A DNA stretch of 64,000 bases from Portibacter marinus (GTDB taxonomy: Bacteria > Bacteroidota > Bacteroidia > Chitinophagales > Saprospiraceae): NCBI RefSeq assembly GCF_021533195.1, contig NZ_JAJNKB010000005.1:186001-250000 (forward strand). Direction: 5' to 3'. Positions 53,049-59,452 of the stretch are shown here, one piece after another (the first letter of the stretch is position 1; every line of letters starts with the position of its first letter). The notes beneath the pieces are model-generated. The model ran no database searches, was not told the origin of the DNA, and worked only from the letters and a program-made list of their open reading frames with translations. Both the position numbers and the translations under genes were made by a program.

Positions 53049-53826
53049 TCTCTACAGTTTTAGAATGTTCTAAATAAGCATTTACTACCTCTCCGATATA
53101 GATTATCGCAGGGGTAGCAATGCCAGCTTTGCTAACTTTCTCTCGAATCTCATTTATTGTACCATAGACCGCCTTTTGATGACAAAGCGTTCCATTTTGA
53201 ATAACTGCTATTCCTAGATTTGCTCTATTAATTTCAAGATACTTTTGAACTATTTCATCAAGCTTTCCCAAGCCCATTAACACTACAACTGTACCTTGAA
53301 GATCTGTGGCTTCTAAAAAGTCCTTACTCAAGTTTCCATTTTTACCTACAGCGGTGACAACATGAAAACTACGACTAATATTTCTTAGCGTGACTGGTAG
53401 TCCATTCCAGGCGCTCACTGCAGTAGCACTGGACAAACCGGGAATAATTTCTACCGGAATCCCTAATTTTTCTGCATGTATTAGTTCTTCGAATCCTCGT
53501 CCGAAAACAAATGGATCTCCTCCCTTCAGGCGGACAACATGACCGATTCTTACAAAATCGATTAGTTTGTCATTGATTTCTTCCTGCGTTGCGAAATGTT
53601 TTGCAGCTCGTTTTCCTACAAAAATTTTCAATGCATGAGAAGGAGCTTCAGCAATAAGTGCTGGATGAACCAATGCATCATACAATAAGACATCTGCTGA
53701 TTGAATGGTCTTCAAACCTCTTAAGGTAATCAGATCCGGATCTCCTGGTCCAGCTCCAACGAGTGATATTTTATTCATTGAGTCTTGTTGCATGTTTCTT
53801 TCCTTTAAGCCAATTTGATTATGCAT
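53005..53826 (-). CDS. cobA: Uroporphyrinogen-III C-methyltransferase
   Basis: The product has the SUMT signature MNKISLVGAGPGDPDLITLRG, then RLKGGDPFVFGRG, IPGLSSATAVSAWNGLPVTLR and VVVLMGLGKL. It transfers two methyl groups from SAM to uroporphyrinogen III to give precorrin-2 for siroheme. The longest start (53826, 273 residues) overlaps the sulfite reductase stop by 8 bp, which favours translational coupling, but the family-typical start is 48 bp further in (MNKIS, 53778), with another ATG at 53793. Confidence 0.93.
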   Translation of the reverse strand: MHNQIGLKERNMQQDSMNKISLVGAGPGDPDLITLRGLKTIQSADVLLYDALVHPALIAEAPSHALKIFVGKRAAKHFATQEEINDKLIDFVRIGHVVRLKGGDPFVFGRGFEELIHAEKLGIPVEIIPGLSSATAVSAWNGLPVTLRNISRSFHVVTAVGKNGNLSKDFLEATDLQGTVVVLMGLGKLDEIVQKYLEINRANLGIAVIQNGTLCHQKAVYGTINEIREKVSKAGIATPAIIYIGEVVNAYLEHSKTVENATEKSVVSGIFQA

Positions 53827-55951
53827 TGTAGTAGCTTGCTGTGACCAATAAATCGTCAGGACTCTGGGTTTTATCTGATCTTACTGCATGAACCTTTTGA
53901 TTAAAAGCTGAAGCGTCTTCAAGATATTTGACAGCAAATTCCTGATCCGCATTTTCTGTCTTCATTCTCAATACATATTCTGGAAAATTTGATTCTTTTG
54001 CCCAAAGAGGGTCTTGTCCATAGTGTGTTTGGAAATCTTCCAGAATTTTAATGTGGGTATTGCACTTCACATCCTTAGCAAGGAGAAGCGCCTTAGCTCC
54101 TACTATAAATGAAGTGTATGCATGATAGATGGCTTCTGAATACTCACTGATCTCTAATTTTGCCCAGGCACTTTCTAGTTTTTCATCTGAATCTTTAACG
54201 ATCGAAGAAAGCATGTCCAATGCTACACCTGCGCATTCACCCACTCCAATAGCTTGTACATATTCTTCCTCATGTCCCCAATCCAGAAAATCTAAATTGG
54301 TCAGGCTATCTTTGTCCGCCAGGTCTTTAAGTAATTCGTAAAAATATTTTTTACCTAATCGTACGGCATATTCTGTAAAGTGCTCGTCGATTTCAGCCAC
54401 TTCATGGTAGTCATTTAGAAGTATGCTGATGGCTTCAGGGATTCTCTTCGTAGGTAACTTAATGATCTTTTCGGCGATATACGCTTTATGTCCCACCACA
54501 CCGCCACCTAACACTACCTGCATAGCGGGTAGAATTCGACCATCGACTTTAATTGAACTTCCATGAAGTCCTATACTGGCGGCCATGTGCTGTCCGCAGG
54601 CATTCATACAGCCACTAATTTTGATGCTGATATCTTCATTTATTAAGAAAGCCTCATGTGTTTTTTTGATGTGATTTTCAATTTCTTCAGCCAATCCAGT
54701 AGAATTGGTTACGGCCAGATTACACGTGTCGGTACCCGGGCAGGCTGTTACGTCTAAAATGGTTTCAGCCCCAAAGTCCGCAAGACCTATGATGTTTAGC
54801 TCATTGTAGATTTGCTCAATGTCCTGAGCCGCTGCAAATCTCAATAAGATTCCCTGGTGAACAGTAAAGCGGATGTCATCTGCAAAATATCGTTTGACAA
54901 TTTTAGAAAGCGCACGCGCTCTGTCCGATGAAATATCTCCAAGCCTGATTTTAATATTAACTGAATAGTAATCTGTACCTTTTATTTTTTTGAGATTGGT
55001 TTGTTTCCACAACTCAAATGCTCTATCGTCGGTAGCTTTCAGCTCATAAGGAATGGCTTGTTTTTTGGGCTGGGGAGCCTGCCATAAGTCTTCAGCAATT
55101 TCTATTTGCTGAGCAGGTAATGCTTTGAGTTCTTCATGAATAAGTCTTAATAATTCTTCCTGCCCAAAGCTCTTGAGTAAGAACTTCATTCTGGCCTTAA
55201 ATCTCTTTTCCCGCTCTCCATATCTATCGAATACACGAATGGCTGCTTCCATAAAGGGTATGATCTCCTCAGTCGATATAAACTCACTGATGGTTGCAGC
55301 TTCCATTGCTTGTGCACCCAATCCTCCTGCTAATAGTAGTTTAAAACCACGCTGTCCCTTATTAATTCTGGGTATAAAGCCAAAATCATGAAAGTATGTA
55401 AAAGCTGAATCCGCATCGCTGGATGAAAAGGCAATTTTAATTTTCCTGCCCATTTCCTGGCAAATGGGATTTCTTAAAAAATAGTTGTAAACACCAACGA
55501 CATATGGTGTAATATCAAAAAGCTCTTCAGGGTCGATGCCCGCATTAGAAGATGCTGTAATATTTCTGACAGTATTTCCACAAGCTTCTCTTGCATTCAT
55601 GCCAACGTCAGCCATCAATTCCCAAACCTTAGGAGAATTTTTAAGCTTGACATAGTGAAATTGAATATTTTGCCTGGTTGTAATATGCAGATTGCCGGTT
55701 GCATATGCGTCAGAGATGTCAGCAAGTCTGTACAATTGATCGGCTGTAACATGTCCAAATGGAATTTTGGTTCTAAACATATGGACACCCAGTTGCCTTT
55801 GACCGTAAACGCCTCTTGTTAGTCTATAATGTTTGAATTTGTCTTCATTCATTTGACCTTTTTTGAATTGCTCAATTTTGAACTTAAGCTCATCTACATC
55901 AGCGTTGGCCTCTGCAATAAATTGTTCTTTTGTTCTACTCGTTACTGACAT
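53819..55951 (-). CDS. Siroheme/4Fe-4S sulfite reductase (nitrite/sulfite reductase family) with helical C-terminal extension
   Basis: The 710-residue protein starts MSVTSRTKEQFIAEANADVDELK. It has duplicated ferredoxin-like and siroheme-binding halves (YGQRQLGVHMFRTKIPFG, TTRQNIQFHYVKL, GNTVRNITASSNAG; later SVNIKIRLGD and FTVHQGILLRF) and the cluster cysteines in CPGTDTCNLAVT and SGCMNACGQH. It reduces sulfite to sulfide with six electrons. After residue 545 or so comes an extra helical domain (EEYVQAIGVGECAGVALDML, YSEAIYHAYTSFIVGAKALLL) resembling HEPN. A farther start at 55993 would lie inside the attenuator hairpin and was rejected. First gene of the sulfur operon. Confidence 0.92.
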   Translation of the reverse strand: MSVTSRTKEQFIAEANADVDELKFKIEQFKKGQMNEDKFKHYRLTRGVYGQRQLGVHMFRTKIPFGHVTADQLYRLADISDAYATGNLHITTRQNIQFHYVKLKNSPKVWELMADVGMNAREACGNTVRNITASSNAGIDPEELFDITPYVVGVYNYFLRNPICQEMGRKIKIAFSSSDADSAFTYFHDFGFIPRINKGQRGFKLLLAGGLGAQAMEAATISEFISTEEIIPFMEAAIRVFDRYGEREKRFKARMKFLLKSFGQEELLRLIHEELKALPAQQIEIAEDLWQAPQPKKQAIPYELKATDDRAFELWKQTNLKKIKGTDYYSVNIKIRLGDISSDRARALSKIVKRYFADDIRFTVHQGILLRFAAAQDIEQIYNELNIIGLADFGAETILDVTACPGTDTCNLAVTNSTGLAEEIENHIKKTHEAFLINEDISIKISGCMNACGQHMAASIGLHGSSIKVDGRILPAMQVVLGGGVVGHKAYIAEKIIKLPTKRIPEAISILLNDYHEVAEIDEHFTEYAVRLGKKYFYELLKDLADKDSLTNLDFLDWGHEEEYVQAIGVGECAGVALDMLSSIVKDSDEKLESAWAKLEISEYSEAIYHAYTSFIVGAKALLLAKDVKCNTHIKILEDFQTHYGQDPLWAKESNFPEYVLRMKTENADQEFAVKYLEDASAFNQKVHAVRSDKTQSPDDLLVTASYYNA

Positions 55952-55967
55952 TATCCTAATTTGATTC

Positions 55968-56007
55968 AAAAAAAAATCCCTTCGAAATTTCATCTCGAAG
56001 GGATTTT
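55968..56007 (-). terminator. Attenuator terminator ahead of the sulfur-assimilation operon
   Basis: On the minus strand, AAAATCCCTTCGA and TCGAAGGGATTTT form a perfect 13-bp stem around a 9-base loop (GATGAAATT), followed by a run of nine Ts. It lies 16 bp upstream of the sulfite reductase start codon and 20 bp after the stop of the Cys-rich leader ORF. A terminator between a promoter and the first enzyme gene only makes sense as conditional termination. Confidence 0.92.
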
Positions 56008-56026
56008 AGTATACTATATAAATACA

Positions 56027-56122
56027 TTAAAGATCCGATCCAGATGAATCATTCATCATGCAACAACAACAGCACATCATTGCTATTCTTATGGTCCCGG
56101 CTTTAAATGTAATATCATTCAT
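56027..56122 (-). CDS. Cys/Met-rich leader peptide of a transcription attenuator
   Basis: This 31-codon ORF starts ATG AAT GAT ATT ACA and contains IAMMCCCCCMM: five consecutive Cys codons (56060-56074) flanked by two Met codons on each side. It then reads NDSSGSDL and stops. A strong intrinsic terminator follows 20 bp after its stop and the sulfite reductase gene begins right after that. Segment 56048-56033 of the ORF, just behind the Cys-Met run, can pair 13 of 16 bases with the 5' arm and loop of the terminator. The arrangement is that of classical leader-peptide attenuation, with ribosome stalling at Cys codons preventing termination. An A/T-rich stretch but no clear Shine-Dalgarno precedes the ATG. 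Confidence 0.85.
   Translation of the reverse strand: MNDITFKAGTIRIAMMCCCCCMMNDSSGSDL
56033..56048 (-). promoter_or_regulatory. Candidate antiterminator strand within the leader ORF
   Basis: On the minus strand this reads TTCATCTGGATCGGAT. It pairs with ATCCCTTCGAGATGAA (the terminator 5' arm plus part of the loop): 7 contiguous pairs, then a 2-bp and a 4-bp block, 13 of 16 in all. A ribosome halted in the Cys codon run leaves it free; one reaching the stop codon at 56027 covers it. Pairing is read from sequence, the switching is inferred. Confidence 0.65.
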
Positions 56123-56461
56123 AATTTATTCGTCTCTTGCTTTAAGACATGACAATATTGTGCCAATTAATTCATAATTCCAAAGATCAGGCGAAGTTTT
56201 AACAAAATCTTTAATGTTGATAAATGACCATATGTTCATATGTTATTATGTTGGAAATCAAATAGTTATAGGTTTCGAAATTTTTAACAAGGCAAGCGGC
56301 CATTGACCTAAAACCCTTTAAAGAACTTTATCATTACAACTTTATTTAGCATAATCTAAATAAATATTTAGACAGTACTAAATAAAATGATTTACAAATG
56401 TCCGAATATTGCAGTGAAATTTTTGGCCTAGTGGAGCTTTTTAGTTTACACTTTTAAACAA
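56123..56461. other. Promoter region of the sulfur operon (339 bp without a gene)
   Basis: This AT-rich spacer separates the leader ORF from the LOG-family gene. On the minus strand GATCTTTG (56188-56181) is a 7-of-8 match to the -7 box, with a TTG 14 bp upstream, which is a poor spacing. Two CATATG palindromes stand 8 bp apart at 56229-56242, and TCTAAAT-AAAT-ATTTAGA (56355-56372) is a perfect inverted repeat. These are possible operators with no identified regulator. Confidence 0.4.
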
Positions 56462-57574
56462 TTAAACCTTAATCGGCGGATTTTTTTCGATAAAATGGAC
56501 TACTTCTTCCGGGTCATCGGTCAGCATGAGCAGTCGTTGATATGCCTTTTGATTTGAAAGCTGTTTCAGTACCGGAAAGAGCATGGTATCCATCTCATAT
56601 CGCTGTCTGCCCAGAAAAACCATTGGACTGATATATCCAAATGTAGCGTAATGATTCTGAGCAGCATCCATAAAAATTTCCTGCGTTGTTCCAGCACTTC
56701 CGGGAGCGTAAACGATGCCGTGTAAACATATCGCAAGTAAGGTATCTTCACGGATACTATTGGAAAAATACTTCGCTATATGTGATGCGAAGACATTGCT
56801 GGGCTCATGTCCATAAAACCAGGTGGGTATGGCCAGGCTTTCCTGCCCTTCGGGAAACTCATGGAGCACTTCTTTAGCAATTTCCATATATCCATCATCC
56901 GTATAATGGGGTGCAAAAGAAAGCTTTCGAATGGCTTCTGCAAGCGCTTGATCTGATTTTCCTGCAAAATATGCCCCCAAATTGGCCGCTTCCATAATAC
57001 CCGGACCTCCACCAGACGCCACAAAATATCCATGTTCTGTGATAGCTTTAGCAGTATAGGCTGTTTTGCTGAAGAAAAGGTCTGTTCTCAAAGTCCCATG
57101 TCCACCCATAAATCCAACCACTTTGAGTTCATAATCCCCCTTTGACCTTGCACCTAGTAATTCTCTTAAAGCGTGGTCCACGGCATGATCATGTATTCTT
57201 TGCCATAAAGATTCATTTATTGACGGGGAAAACCTGGTCTCTGAAAAATGTTCGTAAATGTTCAGATCCTTCGTTCTTCCTTTTTCTATCACTTTTTCCA
57301 GTTCCTGCCAGGTGTAAAGAGAGGCTCTGTAAGGATTGTACGGTAACTCATTATAATCCGGCAATATAAGCGCGCCATCATGAATGAGTTCCACCTCCAG
57401 ATCTTTATCTAATTCACATCCAAGAAAAGTGAGTGTACATCTTTTGAATTTATCCGCAGATATTTGCTGATCCTTTAGATTAATATTTTGAAAAGTAATG
57501 TCTTTGTGATATGCCCCATCTGCAAGTAAAGTCTTAAATTCCTCCAACGTATTTATAACCAATTCCTTTCTCAC
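56462..57574 (-). CDS. LOG-family protein (Rossmann, lysine-decarboxylase-like fold)
   Basis: The 370-residue protein has the LOG-type signature in its second half: VVGFMGGHGTLR, YFVASGGGPGIMEAANLGAYFAG and IVYAPGSAGTTQEIFMDAA, corresponding to the GGGxGxMG and PGGxGTxxE motifs. Small LOG proteins release cytokinin-type bases by phosphoribohydrolase action; larger ones like this carry an N-terminal extension of about 130 residues with unknown role. It overlaps the preceding gene by 4 bp, which implies co-transcription. Confidence 0.82.
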   Translation of the reverse strand: MRKELVINTLEEFKTLLADGAYHKDITFQNINLKDQQISADKFKRCTLTFLGCELDKDLEVELIHDGALILPDYNELPYNPYRASLYTWQELEKVIEKGRTKDLNIYEHFSETRFSPSINESLWQRIHDHAVDHALRELLGARSKGDYELKVVGFMGGHGTLRTDLFFSKTAYTAKAITEHGYFVASGGGPGIMEAANLGAYFAGKSDQALAEAIRKLSFAPHYTDDGYMEIAKEVLHEFPEGQESLAIPTWFYGHEPSNVFASHIAKYFSNSIREDTLLAICLHGIVYAPGSAGTTQEIFMDAAQNHYATFGYISPMVFLGRQRYEMDTMLFPVLKQLSNQKAYQRLLMLTDDPEEVVHFIEKNPPIKV

Positions 57575-59004
57575 AATAATTCATCAATTTTTTCAACCAG
57601 CCAATTTCGGGAAGCAACACTGCCATCTCTGGCCAGATCATCTTTCAGCTTTTTAAGTTTAGGTTTAGAGTAGGCTAATTTCATTATTTTCTCAATATAA
57701 CTGTTGAAGTTGCCGAAGATCAATTTATATTGATCCGGTATGTTTTTATGTCTGACCAGAAATACTTTAAATGCATTCACTGAAGACTGCGCCAGATCCT
57801 TGTTGTTCATTTCGTAATAAGCAATAATAAGCATAAGTTTAGAATCAAGGGTATACACAAGGTCATCAAACTCAACTTCATTCAACAAGTCAATTAATCC
57901 ATCATAGTCCTTCTTAAATAAAGCCACTCTAGCCAGATTAAATTGGAGTGCATTCGCCCGATACTTAGGATTGATCTTTTGAGCATACTCTTTGATGAAT
58001 TTTTCCACCCACTCAATGTCACCTAGTCTTAAGCCTATGATGCAAATATTTCTGAAGGATGTAGGTGTGATTTCGCCATTGACCAGTAAAACTTCTTTTT
58101 CTAAACCTTCATTATAAATGGTCAACAGTTCCGAATTGAAGTTTTTCATCCCTTTATTTACCTTTCTGACACAATAGTTAAGCGCTGCATCAAATATGTG
58201 CTTCGCTTCTTGCTGAGGAAAAAGGTTGAGGTTTTTCTGTATCAGTTCTTTAAGTTTGTAATAGTGTTCGACTTCTTCCGGCTCTATTGTCGTCAAGTAG
58301 ATCTGATAGTAAATACCAATAGTGGGAATATTGTAATATTTTTTGTCTTTGACCAGTTCCACGATGTCTTCTATAAAAAGCAATTCAATATCGTGTTTGA
58401 CGACGTTCTTCCACGATAGCATGGAACAGTAGTAGCGAAGCTTCTCGGCTATAAAGAAATAGTCCAGGTTGTCATTGATGTCCTGAATGTTGTAGAATTG
58501 AATTTTAGATTTTGAGGCAGATTTTTTTTCAAACTCACTGGTTAGATTAAAACGATGTTTTTCTGCCATATATTGATAGAAGTAGTAGTTGGCATTTCGT
58601 TCTAAATGTCGTTCGGAAAGGCGTTCAGTAGTTTTAAGTACAGAGTTGTAAAGTTCCGGCATCTTATTATCAATCACCGCTTCCAATAGGCTGGTAGATT
58701 CCTTTAGAGGCTGAGCTTTAAATTGTTCGACTGATAAAAATTGTTCTAGCAAGCTGAGTAGATCAGTATTGTACTTGCGAAATCTGGAATCCTTGAAACC
58801 CTCCTGTTTAAAAACCTTTTTCCAAATTTGCTCCTTTGTGTAATCTTCAGTTTCCCCTTTCTTGATTTCCTGATAATAGAAGTCAAATAAATTGATGAGC
58901 TTCTCATTCTGATTGAAATACGGAGAGTATATAAACTTTTTAAACCTGTTTAAGTCATAGATACTCAGGCGGTTCAATGCTCTATAAAACTTAAGATTCT
59001 GCAT
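57571..59004 (-). CDS. Large helical-repeat protein of unknown function
   Basis: The 477-residue protein starts MQNLKFYRALNRLSIYDLNRFKKFIYSPYFNQNEK and is predicted almost entirely alpha-helical, with TPR-like hairpins. There is no signal peptide or catalytic motif. The N-terminal block (FIYSPYFN) recurs in Bacteroidota hypothetical proteins, but no function is recognised. It is translationally linked (ATGA-type 4-bp overlap) to the LOG-family gene that follows, so a joint role is possible. Confidence 0.7.
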   Translation of the reverse strand: MQNLKFYRALNRLSIYDLNRFKKFIYSPYFNQNEKLINLFDFYYQEIKKGETEDYTKEQIWKKVFKQEGFKDSRFRKYNTDLLSLLEQFLSVEQFKAQPLKESTSLLEAVIDNKMPELYNSVLKTTERLSERHLERNANYYFYQYMAEKHRFNLTSEFEKKSASKSKIQFYNIQDINDNLDYFFIAEKLRYYCSMLSWKNVVKHDIELLFIEDIVELVKDKKYYNIPTIGIYYQIYLTTIEPEEVEHYYKLKELIQKNLNLFPQQEAKHIFDAALNYCVRKVNKGMKNFNSELLTIYNEGLEKEVLLVNGEITPTSFRNICIIGLRLGDIEWVEKFIKEYAQKINPKYRANALQFNLARVALFKKDYDGLIDLLNEVEFDDLVYTLDSKLMLIIAYYEMNNKDLAQSSVNAFKVFLVRHKNIPDQYKLIFGNFNSYIEKIMKLAYSKPKLKKLKDDLARDGSVASRNWLVEKIDELL

Positions 59005-59452
59005 TGCTAGATTTAGGAAGTTTCTATATATAACAAAATTAAAAATATAACAATCGGAGTAAAATGTTGGTGCTTTTTCAGTACTAAAATACGTAAATTA
59101 ACGAAGGCGAAATTAAAGTTACCACTTCCCATGACCTGACGTCGACAACAAACCATAGTGTCGGCGTCTTTACTTTAAAACTTTTTTTTATCTCGGCCGT
59201 ACCAAGTTTGTAGCCTAACAACTAAATCAAGGGGCTTTCAAACTATTTTTACCCTTTAAAACTTAAATATTTTGATTTAATTTAATATGTAATCTGTTTA
59301 AACCCATTTGAATATATTAGAAAAAATATGATATGTGTGCTTTTGAGTGAAAATTGACCGTTTTTTTATATTAAAAAAAAATATATGTAATCGAATTATT
59401 CTTTTTTCTTCTTATCTTGCTTCCTGTAATAACCATTTTAACTGCAATTCCC
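59005..59452. other. 448-bp AT-rich spacer with a stable hairpin upstream of a T9SS protein gene
   Basis: GACGTCGACA (59138-59147) and TGTCGGCGTC (59159-59168) form a 10-bp stem with one G-U pair when transcribed rightward, loop of 11 bases, followed by a T-rich stretch (TTTACTTTAAAAC then eight Ts). Nothing coding was found. TATCTTGC at 59414-59421 resembles a weak -7 box about 32 bp before the ATG of the next gene. The hairpin could be a terminator or leader structure. Confidence 0.4.

Noticed and set aside
55952-55993. Upstream ATG of the sulfite reductase at 55993
   Set aside because: It lies within the terminator hairpin and would place extra residues not seen at the family start; the ATG at 55951 is better.
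55994-56461. SAM riboswitch ahead of the sulfur operon
   Set aside because: No SAM-I or SAM-II consensus core was recognised, and the Cys/Met leader ORF with terminator explains the region.
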